A stretch of 34,719 nucleotides of DNA from Acidobacteriaceae bacterium (lineage in GTDB: Bacteria; Acidobacteriota; Terriglobia; Terriglobales; Acidobacteriaceae), in contig JASHQE010000201.1 of assembly GCA_030037705.1 (NCBI GenBank), forward strand, positions 1-34,719. The letters run 5' to 3'. The notes below the pieces were generated by a model. That model worked only from the letters and a program-made list of their open reading frames with translations. It had not been told where the DNA came from and searched no databases. Shown one piece after another: positions 7,397 through 15,932 of this stretch. Positions within the stretch are counted from its first letter, which is position 1. The number at the start of each line of letters is the position of its first letter. The position numbers and the translations under genes were made by a program.

Positions 7397-7413
7397 GGTC
7401 CGGTCAGAGGACC
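7397..7413. promoter_or_regulatory. Short inverted repeat before the RlpA-like gene
   Basis: GGTCC (7397-7401) and GGACC (7409-7413) are reverse complements. An alternative nested pairing is CGGTC/GACCG at 7401-7414. TAAAAT at 7420-7425 could be a -10 box but no well-spaced -35 was found. It may be a regulator site, with weak support. Confidence 0.25.
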
Positions 7414-7431
7414 GTTTAGTAAAATATTCGA

Positions 7432-7986
7432 ATGGTTGAGCGTCAGAAATCGCGTACTCTGAGCCCGGCAAGGCCACGACGGTTCTGGCTCCTTGCAGGG
7501 GCGTTATCTCTTGCGGTGGCAGCCGCGGTCTTCACAGACTCGACATTGACGGTCCACGCCGACGCCCCGCTGGCCCGTCCTGCCGCAACCCTTCCGCCGG
7601 GACCTCCGCCGGAAAACTCCTTCACCGCACTGGCGCGGCCGGTTGCGCCTTTCATTCCTTCCGACGCGCTCAGGGGGATAGCTACCTGGTACGGCAGCGT
7701 GTTGGAGGGTCATCACACGGCCAGCGGAGAACGTTTTGATATGGACGCCATGACGGCAGCCCACAAGACTCTCCCGTTCGGTACGGTGCTCCGGGTCGTG
7801 AACCTCAGGACTCATCGATCGGTCGTGGTCCGCGTGAACGACCGGGGGATCCTTCCCGGCAATCATGTCATCGACCTCTCTTACGCTGCTGCGAAGGAAC
7901 TGAACATTGTGAAATCCGGCATCGCTCCGGTAAGGCTGGAGATCATCGCCCTCGGCGGGCAAGCCTCCCCGATTCAGGAACCATAA
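7432..7986 (+). CDS. RlpA-like double-psi beta-barrel protein (septal ring lytic transglycosylase family)
   Basis: 184 residues. A basic N-terminus and hydrophobic stretch (about 15-35) direct export, followed by a Pro/Ala-rich linker to about residue 80. The RlpA domain fills the rest: GIATWYGSVLEGHHTASGE, FDMDAMTAAHKTLPFGT, VVVRVNDRGILPGNHVIDLS and AAKELNI. The Asp of the NDRG loop and the His pair are retained as in active RlpA proteins, which cleave peptide-free glycan strands. There is no SPOR domain, which in E. coli RlpA mediates septal localisation, so its placement may differ. No lipobox was identified with confidence. It diverges from the MBOAT operon and lies 71 bases before the propeller lipoprotein gene, which could be co-transcribed. 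Confidence 0.85.
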   Translation: MVERQKSRTLSPARPRRFWLLAGALSLAVAAAVFTDSTLTVHADAPLARPAATLPPGPPPENSFTALARPVAPFIPSDALRGIATWYGSVLEGHHTASGERFDMDAMTAAHKTLPFGTVLRVVNLRTHRSVVVRVNDRGILPGNHVIDLSYAAAKELNIVKSGIAPVRLEIIALGGQASPIQEP

Positions 7987-8057
7987 CGGCGGAGCGGTAG
8001 AACCGCGGCACAGCGGCCCCGTTCCATGGAAGAGTTTGACGCCTCACGAGGTCTCTC

Positions 8058-10058
8058 ATGACGAGGCTGCATCAGGCTGCTTGCAGGTGGATACAGGGTT
8101 TTGGGCGACTGAGGACGGCAGCGCCGGCTTGCCTCATCACGCTGGCGCTTGCGGAACTCTGCTGCGGATGCGGCGGTACGATCGCTTATAACGGCGGCGG
8201 TGGGGGCGGTGGCGGCGCCGCACCGGATTTCTCGCTTTCTCTCAGCGCGACCAGCTTAAGCCTGACGGCCGGCGGAGCGGCGCAATCTGTTACGCTGACG
8301 GCGACCGCGATGAATGGATTTACCGGAACCGTTCAAGTGGCGCTGAGCGGACTGCCTGCCGGTGTTACCGCGTCTCCTTCCACATTGAGCCTTACGCCGG
8401 GCACTCCGCTTTCGATCAGCTTGACTGCGGCCTCATCGGCTGCCGCCGGCAGCGCTACTCTCCAGTTCACGGGCACCTCCGGAGCTCTCAGTCATACGGT
8501 GACACTCAAGCTGACCATAGAGGCGCAAGTGATCCCGCCGGCATCCAGCGTAGACGTAACCACCTATCACTACGATGTGGGGCGCACCGGCTTGAACCCG
8601 AACGAGACTACGCTCACTCCTGCGAATGTCACGTCGTCTCAGTTTGGGCTGCTGGAGGTCCTCTCCGTAGATGGAAATGTAGATGCCCAGCCGCTCTATC
8701 TCTCCAACCTGACGGTCAACGGCCAGCAGCAAAACGTCGTGTTTGCGGCTACGGAACACGATAGCGTCTACGCGTTTAATGCGGATACCGGAACGCAGCT
8801 TTGGAAAACCTCGATTCTGGGCACGAATGAAACCACGAGCGACGACCATGGCTGCGGCCAGATTTCGCCGGAGATCGGCATCACCTCAACGCCGGTGATC
8901 GATCGCAACGCCGGTCCGGACGGCACCATCTTTGTCGTAGGCATGACGCTGGATTCTTCGGAGAACTACCATCAGCGGCTCCATGCACTGGATGTGACAA
9001 CGGGTGCTGAACTCTCCGGCAGTCCAATGGAAATCGTGGCCACCTATCCGGGAACGGGTGCGGCGAGTTCAGGCGGCAAAGTGCCGTTCCAGCCTGGTCA
9101 ATATGCGGAGCGCGCGGGTCTTCTGCTGCTGAACGGAATGATCTATCTGGGCTGGACCTCCCACTGTGACCAAACACCGTACACGGGCTGGCTGATGGCG
9201 TATAGCGAGTCGACCCTGGCGCAGATCAGCGTCCTCAATCTCACGCCGAATGGCAGCGAAGGGTCGATCTGGATGGCGGGTGCCGGGCTGGCTGCGGATG
9301 CGAATGGTTTTATTTATTTTCTCGATGCCAACGGTACCTTTGATACCACGCTGAATTCCAATGGGCTTCCGGTGAACTCGGATTACGGCAACGGGTTCCT
9401 CAAGGTCTCCACGGCTGGCAATGCGCTCTCCGTGGCCGATTACTTCGAGCCGTTCAACACGGTGGATGAATCAGACAACGACGAGGACCTTGGCTCCGGT
9501 GGGGCGCTGGTTTTGCCCGACCTGACAGACAACAGCGGAGCTGTTCATCATCTCGCCGTGGGTGCAGGAAAAGATGGGAATATCTACGTCGTGAACCGCG
9601 ACTCGATGGGCAAATTCAACGCGCAGAATGACAGCGCCATCTATCAGGAAATCGATAACGCGCTCAATGGCGTATGGTCCATGCCCGCGTACTTCAACAA
9701 TACCGTCTATTACGGGGACCAGAACAGCACCTTGAAGGCTTTTCCCATCAGCAACGCGATGCTGGCGACGGCGCCAAGCGCGCATAGCTCCAACACTTTT
9801 ACCTATCCAGGCACTACGCCGGCAGTAAGCGCCAACGGCACTTCGAATGGCATCGTCTGGGCCGTGGAAAACTCTTCACCCGCTGTGCTACACGCCTTTG
9901 ACCCCGCTACATTGACGGAGCTGTACAACAGCAACCAGGCGGCGAACGGGCGCGATCACTTCGGCAATGGGAATAAGTTCATCACCCCGGTGATCGTCAA
10001 CGGCAAGGTGTTCGTGGGCACGCCCAGCGGGGTTGCCGTCTTTGGATTGCTGCAGTAA
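8058..10058 (+). CDS. Ig-like / PQQ-type beta-propeller exported protein
   Basis: 666 residues. An export signal (ACLITLALAELCCGCGG) contains cysteines that could serve as a lipobox, although the -3 to -1 residues are not ideal. A glycine run (from about 46) links to an Ig-like domain (about 55-155; FSLSLSATSLSLTAGGAAQ, GFTGTVQVALSGLPAGV). The remainder has repeated propeller blades: VVFAATEHDSVYAFNADTG, LHALDVTTGAEL, GAGKDGNIYVVNRDSMG, VFVGTPSGVAVFGLL. Such proteins are frequent in Acidobacteria and resemble BamB or quinoprotein propellers. Cofactor binding is not shown here and no substrate can be assigned. The C-terminus converges on the next gene with a one-base gap. Confidence 0.8.
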   Translation: MTRLHQAACRWIQGFGRLRTAAPACLITLALAELCCGCGGTIAYNGGGGGGGGAAPDFSLSLSATSLSLTAGGAAQSVTLTATAMNGFTGTVQVALSGLPAGVTASPSTLSLTPGTPLSISLTAASSAAAGSATLQFTGTSGALSHTVTLKLTIEAQVIPPASSVDVTTYHYDVGRTGLNPNETTLTPANVTSSQFGLLEVLSVDGNVDAQPLYLSNLTVNGQQQNVVFAATEHDSVYAFNADTGTQLWKTSILGTNETTSDDHGCGQISPEIGITSTPVIDRNAGPDGTIFVVGMTLDSSENYHQRLHALDVTTGAELSGSPMEIVATYPGTGAASSGGKVPFQPGQYAERAGLLLLNGMIYLGWTSHCDQTPYTGWLMAYSESTLAQISVLNLTPNGSEGSIWMAGAGLAADANGFIYFLDANGTFDTTLNSNGLPVNSDYGNGFLKVSTAGNALSVADYFEPFNTVDESDNDEDLGSGGALVLPDLTDNSGAVHHLAVGAGKDGNIYVVNRDSMGKFNAQNDSAIYQEIDNALNGVWSMPAYFNNTVYYGDQNSTLKAFPISNAMLATAPSAHSSNTFTYPGTTPAVSANGTSNGIVWAVENSSPAVLHAFDPATLTELYNSNQAANGRDHFGNGNKFITPVIVNGKVFVGTPSGVAVFGLLQ

Positions 10059-10059
10059 C

Positions 10060-10995
10060 TTATGGTTCCGGTTGCAGCGGGGTGTTCGCGCGAATCTCGG
10101 TAGCCATTTCGTGAGGGCCGAAGAGACACTGAATTCCCGCATACGCGATCCAGCTTGGCTGGCCGTTTCCCGGCGCAACACGCTGAAAGCTTCGGCCGCC
10201 CATGAGCAGCAGCAAAACCGTGTTGGTGCGGTTGAGCCCGCGACGCCCGCCAAGACCGAGCGTTGCTTCCCGCTCCTTTGGCTCGCTGCTGACTCGATCG
10301 GCGTCCTGCTGATCGTAGATCTCCATGTAGGCTTCGGTCTTGGGGCTGAACTCATGTCCTGCAATCAGGCCACGAATCCACGATTGCGGAACATCGTGGC
10401 TGGTAAACCAGTAACCCGCCTCGCCATCAACGCGGATAGGGCCAAAGCGCGCGTTCATCTCTATGGGAAGAAGAAATTGCGGGCCAGGCTGCACTACGCC
10501 GCGACGTACGGAGCTGGTGGGGTTATTGAGCGAAAGCTGTGGATAGGTGGAGATGGAAAAGTCTGGATCGGACGCATCTTCACTTTTCGCCCTTTTCGCT
10601 GCGGCATCGCGTACATATTCAAAGAAGCGCCACTTGACGCCCAAGAGCGACTCGCCAGGTCCGGCCAGCAAACTTTCTTTGTCCTCCCGCGATTCATGCA
10701 TCGCCACCGGCAACTCATATTTAAGCTGAATGTGATCGCCCCATCCGTAGTTCATGTCGATATCGGGAAGCTCGTAAGACCCCTCTTCAGGGTTTCTGTC
10801 TCCGATCCAGCCATAGTTGATCTCCCAATGCCCATTACCCGGCGTCTCGGGATCGTCGGTGCGGAAGGGCGGGCCGGCCTGCGCGTGCGCCATCGCGGCG
10901 AAGAACCAAAGCCCGCACAGCGCAGCCCCGATAGGGTAAAGCAAACCAGCGCTTCGCGTGAGTTGGCGCGAAGAGAAATTGGACCTGTCCAGCAT
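10060..10995 (-). CDS. Putative outer-membrane beta-barrel protein (PPFRTDDPE family, 'transporter')
   Basis: 311 residues from ATG 10995, which has a GGAGAG site just upstream and starts directly before the signal peptide (GLLYPIGAALCGLWFFAA to AHAQA). A longer frame reaches 11094 but would overlap the end of the GGDEF-EAL gene and push the signal peptide inward. The mature N-terminus GPPFRTDDPETPGNGHWEIN is characteristic of a family common in Acidobacteria and Proteobacteria. That family is often annotated as a transporter related to the 'MetA pathway of phenol degradation' barrels. Alternating polar/hydrophobic strands, including HIQLKYELPVAM and VDGEAGYWFTS, support an outer-membrane barrel. 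The substrate is unknown. It is downstream of, and possibly co-transcribed with, the c-di-GMP gene. Confidence 0.7.
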   Translation of the reverse strand: MLDRSNFSSRQLTRSAGLLYPIGAALCGLWFFAAMAHAQAGPPFRTDDPETPGNGHWEINYGWIGDRNPEEGSYELPDIDMNYGWGDHIQLKYELPVAMHESREDKESLLAGPGESLLGVKWRFFEYVRDAAAKRAKSEDASDPDFSISTYPQLSLNNPTSSVRRGVVQPGPQFLLPIEMNARFGPIRVDGEAGYWFTSHDVPQSWIRGLIAGHEFSPKTEAYMEIYDQQDADRVSSEPKEREATLGLGGRRGLNRTNTVLLLLMGGRSFQRVAPGNGQPSWIAYAGIQCLFGPHEMATEIRANTPLQPEP

Positions 10996-11023
10996 CTTGA
11001 CTCTCCGGGGCGGCGTCGCCTGG

Positions 11024-13060
11024 CTATCGATATGACTTTGGAGTAGCGGCCGGGCACGAACTCGTTCCAGCAGTCTCCATTCCTGAAAGGGCATCGCTGA
11101 TCAAAATATTTGCCGCTGCCGCCGGAACCGGCCGCCCGAAGAGATATCCCTGCACCTGATCGCACCCGATTTTGTTCAATGAGTCTGCCTGGACCGGCGT
11201 CTCTACGCCTTCGGCGGTTACCGTGAGGTGAAGGGTCCTGGCCAAAGCCACGACAGAGTTGACGATAGCCTCGGCCTTTGGCTCAAGTTCCATCTCCTTC
11301 ACAAACGAGCGGTCGATCTTGACCTTGTCGAAAGGAAATCTCCAGAGATAAGTCAAACTCGAATAACCGGTGCCGAAGTCGTCGAGCGCAATGGACGCTC
11401 CCATGCTCCGCAAATGGACGAGCTGGTCAACGACGCTGTCGGTATTCTGCAGCCATAGGCTTTCCGTCACCTCCAGTTCAAGGCGCTCGGGCGGCAGGCC
11501 GGATACACGCAGGGCTTTTTCCACCGCCGCCACGACATCCCCATGCCGGAACTGCACCGGGGACAGATTGACGGCAATCTTCAACGGCGCCTTCCACTCC
11601 ATCGCTGCGCGACAGGCTGTTTCGAGCACCCAGGCGCCGAGCGGCACCATCAGCCCGGACTCTTCGGCGATCGGAATAAACTTGTTGGGCGGTTGATTTG
11701 GCCATCCATCCGGCCAGCGGAGCAACGCTTCAAAGCCGATAAGGCGGTGATCATTGCAGCTCAGGAGCGGCTGGAAGGCAAGCTGAAAGGCATTGGTGTC
11801 GAGGGCATGCCGTATCTCGTCTTCGATCAGCCGGCGTTCCCGCAATGCAGCGTCCATGCCGGCCTGGAAGAAGCAAAACGTGTTACGGCCCTCCTCTTTG
11901 GCCTTGTGCATGGCGGCATCGGCGCAACTGATCAGAGAATCCCAATTCTTGGCGTCAATGGGGGCGATGGCGATGCCGATGCTCGCGGCACAGCTGAGTT
12001 CCACGCCTGCCACGTTGTACGGTTCGGAAAGAACCCCGATGAGCCGCTGCGCGAGCGACGCGGCGCCGGTGGGTTGGGTGAGGCCTACCTGCAGGATAAA
12101 AAATTCGTCTCCTCCCATGCGCACCGGCAGATCCTCGATCCGAACGGCGTTTTTGAGCCGTTGCGCAAACTGCCGCAACAGCTCGTCGCCTGCGTTGTGG
12201 CCGAAGGTATCGTTGATGTCTTTGAAGCGGTCGAGATCAATCAGCAAAGCCGCAATGTGGCTCTGCGTGCGGGTGGCGTGAGCCAGTGCCGCCTCAGCCC
12301 GTTCCATGAGCCCGCTACGGTTCGGCAGGCCCGTCAGGGGATCATGCTCCGCCAGAAACAGTGCCTCCGCCTGAGCCTCACGGTGGTCGCGCATCTTGCG
12401 ATAGACCATAACCGCCGGGATAGCGCCGGCGAGAAGCATACCGAAGGCGATGATGCATTCGGTGAACAGAAAGGAATGCTCATAGAGAGCCTTATCGGCT
12501 GTCTGGTCGAGATAAACTTCGGCCACGCCCAGTGGTCTTCCATTCCACTCCACCGAGACATACGAGACGGCATAATAAGCTGGATTGCCATCCGTTCCGC
12601 CTGTCTTGGCAAATGTAGTTTCAGTTCCGGATAGAACCGCCTTGGCGACCGTTTTTCCAAGCAATTCGGCGAGTGTCGTCGCCGGCAGGCCGCCGGCCTG
12701 TTCCTGCCCGGATATAAAGACAAGACGGCCTGAGGTATCCCACAAGCGATAACGGTATACATCGCCGACCCGAATCGCTTCATTCAGCGAGTGCAAGAGC
12801 CGGTACGATGGAGCCGTCGCCGCAAAGACCGCAGAAATATTGTCGATGTTGTTGACTAGGCTGTCTGCCCAGTTCGAAGAGGTGGACAAGGCGTCGGAGC
12901 GCAGCATTCGTGCCGAAGCGATCTGGCCCAGCTTGACTCCTCCAAAGGCGAGCAGCACGATCAGAGCGATCATCAGCAAGATATTTCTGGTGTCTATGTT
13001 TCTGGTGCCTGTTCCAACAATCCTGTTCACGGCGCGTCTCATGGTTAAGCCCCGGCTCAT
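11024..13060 (-). CDS. Membrane-anchored GGDEF-EAL c-di-GMP turnover protein
   Basis: 678 residues. Two transmembrane segments (about 26-45 and 197-220) flank a roughly 150-residue periplasmic sensor region. The GGDEF domain (about 235-400) has an intact GGDEF at 316-320. An RxxD inhibitory-site motif (RIED, 307-310) lies five residues before it. The EAL domain (about 410-655) keeps Glu444 of the EAL motif, NLSPVQFR, LEVTES, ALDDFGTGYSS, KIDRSF, AEGVET and QGYLFGRP, so the expected metal and substrate residues are present. It may therefore both make and degrade c-di-GMP. Net direction cannot be predicted. The sensor domain type was not recognised. Start ATG 13042 is an alternative. Confidence 0.93.
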   Translation of the reverse strand: MSRGLTMRRAVNRIVGTGTRNIDTRNILLMIALIVLLAFGGVKLGQIASARMLRSDALSTSSNWADSLVNNIDNISAVFAATAPSYRLLHSLNEAIRVGDVYRYRLWDTSGRLVFISGQEQAGGLPATTLAELLGKTVAKAVLSGTETTFAKTGGTDGNPAYYAVSYVSVEWNGRPLGVAEVYLDQTADKALYEHSFLFTECIIAFGMLLAGAIPAVMVYRKMRDHREAQAEALFLAEHDPLTGLPNRSGLMERAEAALAHATRTQSHIAALLIDLDRFKDINDTFGHNAGDELLRQFAQRLKNAVRIEDLPVRMGGDEFFILQVGLTQPTGAASLAQRLIGVLSEPYNVAGVELSCAASIGIAIAPIDAKNWDSLISCADAAMHKAKEEGRNTFCFFQAGMDAALRERRLIEDEIRHALDTNAFQLAFQPLLSCNDHRLIGFEALLRWPDGWPNQPPNKFIPIAEESGLMVPLGAWVLETACRAAMEWKAPLKIAVNLSPVQFRHGDVVAAVEKALRVSGLPPERLELEVTESLWLQNTDSVVDQLVHLRSMGASIALDDFGTGYSSLTYLWRFPFDKVKIDRSFVKEMELEPKAEAIVNSVVALARTLHLTVTAEGVETPVQADSLNKIGCDQVQGYLFGRPVPAAAANILISDALSGMETAGTSSCPAATPKSYR

Positions 13061-13374
13061 GGAATCGATCGCAGAGGGGGCAGCGATCTTGATGTAGTCC
13101 TTATCGTCGGCATAACAAATGTGCGTGAGCGGGATGTACTTACAGGATCGGCGGACTCAAGAATCCATGAGTGCTTTGGGCATATGAGCCTGCTGTCGAA
13201 AGACTTTGAAAGCAACGATGATCTGCCGGCTTGTCCGGTATGAAGCCGGCTTTGTCTGGAACCGACCGCTGACACGAGAGTGGTAGCTGTGATCTCGCGA
13301 TGTGAAATGGAGTGCGGCCGCCGCGGTCAGCGTTTAAGAGATGTGTTCACTCTTGGCGATCGTCGCGGATTGAC
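13061..13374. other. Intergenic region, no gene recognised
   Basis: 314 bases between the start of the GGDEF-EAL gene and the stop of the small secreted-protein gene, both on the minus strand. It must carry the promoter of the GGDEF-EAL gene unless that gene is read through from upstream. Short frames here (13057-13275 minus, 13312-13527 plus) lack protein-like features. No clear hairpin or repeat was seen. Confidence 0.5.
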
Positions 13375-13734
13375 TTAACGAGCGGCTGTCAGTGTACCCT
13401 CGGGGTCCTTTTTAGGTCGAGCCGCATGGCTTCTGTTCAGCAGCAGGGAGCGCTTGGGCTTCGTTGCCGGAGCCTTTGCAGGCTGCGGTCTTGCTGGCGC
13501 GGCGAGCAAGGCAATTGCGGAGGGTGACGGCGCTGCCGGAGCGGGCATCGATGCGATGCGCGCAGGCGGCAACTTCTCCGGCCCCTCATCGAAGCTTGAT
13601 TCGCCTGTTCCGAACTGGGCATGACCGGGCGCGGCCTGCAGGAAGGCGCAGAGACCGAGAACCAAGACCGGAAGGCCTATCCGGTGTGACTGGAATCGGC
13701 TAAAGAAAATAGATCTATCTAAGATAAGGCTCAT
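13375..13734 (-). CDS. Small secreted Pro/Ala-rich hypothetical protein
   Basis: 119 residues from ATG 13734. An ATG ten codons upstream is possible, but AAGGGG lies in front of 13734. A basic N-terminus and hydrophobic core (IGLPVLVLGLCAFLQAA) end in PGHAQ, a plausible signal peptidase site. The mature part is low-complexity: acidic at first (GESSFDEGPEK), then rich in Pro, Ala and Lys. It has no recognisable domain and only limited evidence of being functional beyond the export signal. It is divergent from the winged-helix/TPR regulator gene with about 270 AT-rich bases between them, so the two might share regulation. Confidence 0.55.
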   Translation of the reverse strand: MSLILDRSIFFSRFQSHRIGLPVLVLGLCAFLQAAPGHAQFGTGESSFDEGPEKLPPARIASMPAPAAPSPSAIALLAAPARPQPAKAPATKPKRSLLLNRSHAARPKKDPEGTLTAAR

Positions 13735-14002
13735 TTTTCGAACACCCCTTGAGAAAGCCTGCATTTGGAGTGCTTATTCAGCGCCCGGCTGCATTGGAAG
13801 GTAAGAGCGGCGTGGCATCGGGTCAATGGCCGGAACCTTATTTCTAGCTGAAATGTATCTTACTTCCTAAGTTATTCATTTTTAATGTATTAACATTTTT
13901 TAAATCCCATCGCAGCCACGTTTATGCTATCGTAGGCTCTATCCTTCTCGGCGCAAGTTCCGCCAGAGACTCCGAGTCCCCCTCTTAACTTCATGATTGG
14001 TT
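13735..14002. promoter_or_regulatory. AT-rich divergent intergenic region
   Basis: This gap lies between two divergent genes and is noticeably AT-rich at 13850-13905, unlike its surroundings. AATGT (13884-13888) and ACATT (13893-13897) form a short inverted repeat. TATGCT at 13924-13929 could be a -10 box for the rightward gene, but no convincing -35 was found. Promoters in both directions are likely here. Confidence 0.4.
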
Positions 14003-15907
14003 ATGGTGACTTCTTCCACTTCGGTGAAAGCGGGCTATCGCTTTGGGCCTTTTGCTTTGGACCCGCGCTCCGGAGACCTGAGTAGAAACGGCAGGCCCGT
14101 TCGGCTGCAGGAGAAGCCGCGCAGCTTGCTGCTTGCGCTGGTCGAGCGGCGGGGCGAGCTGGTAGGTCGGAGGGAGTTGCACGAGCGGCTCTGGCCGAAC
14201 GACACCTTTGTTGATTTTGAAGACGGTCTGAACGCGGCCATGAGCAAGCTGCGCGAAGCCCTCGACGACGACTCGCAGTCGCCTAAATATATTGAGACCG
14301 TGCGTGGCCGCGGCTACCGCTTCGTCGCCGAAGTCGAGGTTATCGGAGAAACGGAGACGCTTTCTCCGGAACCATCCGTTCCCCTTGCGCCCGAGCCGTG
14401 GCCCGAAACCCCTGCGATGCCGCCTCCGTTTCCGGCCGAGCGCATGGGACTGGTGACGAAGATCATGGCGGTAATGCTATCCGCGTGCATCGCCGCAGGC
14501 GGCGTGCTTCTCTTCGTCCGCTGGCGCACAGCGCAAGCGCGGCCCGTTTCGATCGCCGTGCTGCCCTTCGCCAATATGACTGGCGACGCCTCACGGGACT
14601 ACATTTGCAACGGAATTACCGAGGAGCTTATCGTCCGTTTCGGCCATTTGGCGCCGGGGCAATTGCGCGTAATTGCTCCCGCGTCGGCGCAGACGTATGC
14701 GAACTCAGGCGAACCAGCGCAGCAGATCGGCCGCGAACTCGATGTGCAATATCTGATGGAAGGCAGCCTGCAGCAGCAGGGCGCCAGCATTCGCGTTGCT
14801 GCGCAACTGGTGCGCGTGGACGATCAATCGCGCGTCTGGGCCAACGTCTACGAGGGCGACCTGAGCGACCAATTCGCATTCGAGGAAAGTGTGGCGGACT
14901 CAGTGGCTCACGTACTCCCGCTGCGTGTTCCCGCACTGACGCGCGCCGAATACCGGCCCGGCAAATACGAGGCACACGACGCGTACCTCAAAGGGCTCTA
15001 TTTTTTCTCGCAGCGCACCAAACAGGGATTTCAGCAGGCCATTGAGAGCTTCAGCAATGCTGTCGCCATCGACCCCAAGTACGCCGAGGCGTATGCGCAA
15101 CTGGCTGATACCTACAACCTGATCGGTCAATATAGCTGGATGAACCCGCGCGATGCGCGCAGCCTGGCCTGGGCCGCTGCCGAGCAGGCATTGTCGATCG
15201 ATCCCTCACTGGCCGAGGCCCATGCCGCGCTGGGTTTTTCTTACTGGTACTATCAGTGGGACTTCGAGGACGCCGAGATTGAATTCCGCAGAGCCCTCGT
15301 TCTGGAACCGGCAAATGTGGACGCTCACCACTGGTATGAGCAGCTCCTGATGACCGCGGGGCGTTTCCACGAAGCGGAGCAACAGATGCATGCCGCGCTC
15401 GATGTTGATCCGCGGTCGCGTATCCTCAGGACGAATCTCGGCTGGCTCTACGAATATGAGGGACGGTTCGCCCCGGCCATCCAACAAGTGAACGGCGTGC
15501 TGGCGGAAAATCCCAATTTTCTCGCCGCCCATTACAAGCTCTGGTACATATACTCGGCCATGGGCGACCAGACGCACGCCAGTGAAGAGTTTCAGTGGGT
15601 GGTCAACGCGATTGCCGATCCTGCGCACCGACAGAAGATGCAGGTTCTATTCCGCAACCAGGACTACCGTGCGGCTCTCCGGGAGTTCGCCCTCGGAGAC
15701 GATATGGAGTACTACGGCAGCATTGTGGATGGAGCACGCTGCCTGGCCGCTGCCGGTGACTCCACAGGCGCCCTCCGCTTGCTTGAGCGCGCGTATCAGG
15801 TCCGCGAGGGCTGGATGGTCTACGTGCAAGCGGATCCCGCCTTCGCCGGGCTTCGCGCCGATGCCCGTTTTCAGCAACTCATCAACCAGGTTCGCAGAAG
15901 ATCGTAA
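14003..15907 (+). CDS. Winged-helix DNA-binding, single-pass membrane, TPR-repeat regulator (CadC-like)
   Basis: 634 residues from ATG 14003 (TTG 13997 also possible). An OmpR/PhoB-type winged helix occupies residues 10-110: YRFGPFALDPRSGDLSRNG, LHERLWPNDTFVDFEDGLN, YIETVRGRGYRFV. A Pro-rich linker and one transmembrane segment (IMAVMLSACIAAGGVLLFV, about 150-170) follow. The extracytoplasmic part starts with a TolB/FlgO-like domain (SIAVLPFANMTGD, ICNGITEELI, YLMEGSLQQQG). It continues with several TPR units (AVAIDPKYAEAYAQLADTY, EQALSIDPSLAEAHAALGF, ALVLEPANVDAHHWYEQLL). The architecture is that of a membrane-bound transcription regulator that senses outside the cytoplasm and binds DNA inside. 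Many paralogues are typical of Acidobacteria. The target and signal are unknown. Confidence 0.9.
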   Translation: MVTSSTSVKAGYRFGPFALDPRSGDLSRNGRPVRLQEKPRSLLLALVERRGELVGRRELHERLWPNDTFVDFEDGLNAAMSKLREALDDDSQSPKYIETVRGRGYRFVAEVEVIGETETLSPEPSVPLAPEPWPETPAMPPPFPAERMGLVTKIMAVMLSACIAAGGVLLFVRWRTAQARPVSIAVLPFANMTGDASRDYICNGITEELIVRFGHLAPGQLRVIAPASAQTYANSGEPAQQIGRELDVQYLMEGSLQQQGASIRVAAQLVRVDDQSRVWANVYEGDLSDQFAFEESVADSVAHVLPLRVPALTRAEYRPGKYEAHDAYLKGLYFFSQRTKQGFQQAIESFSNAVAIDPKYAEAYAQLADTYNLIGQYSWMNPRDARSLAWAAAEQALSIDPSLAEAHAALGFSYWYYQWDFEDAEIEFRRALVLEPANVDAHHWYEQLLMTAGRFHEAEQQMHAALDVDPRSRILRTNLGWLYEYEGRFAPAIQQVNGVLAENPNFLAAHYKLWYIYSAMGDQTHASEEFQWVVNAIADPAHRQKMQVLFRNQDYRAALREFALGDDMEYYGSIVDGARCLAAAGDSTGALRLLERAYQVREGWMVYVQADPAFAGLRADARFQQLINQVRRRS

Positions 15908-15932
15908 ATCCGCGGTTTGCGGCGGGAGCGGT

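Noticed and set aside
7164..7439. A 91-codon frame crossing the 12-bp tandem repeat
   Set aside because: The Arg/Thr-rich translation simply reflects the tandem repeat. No domain, signal or start signal is present.
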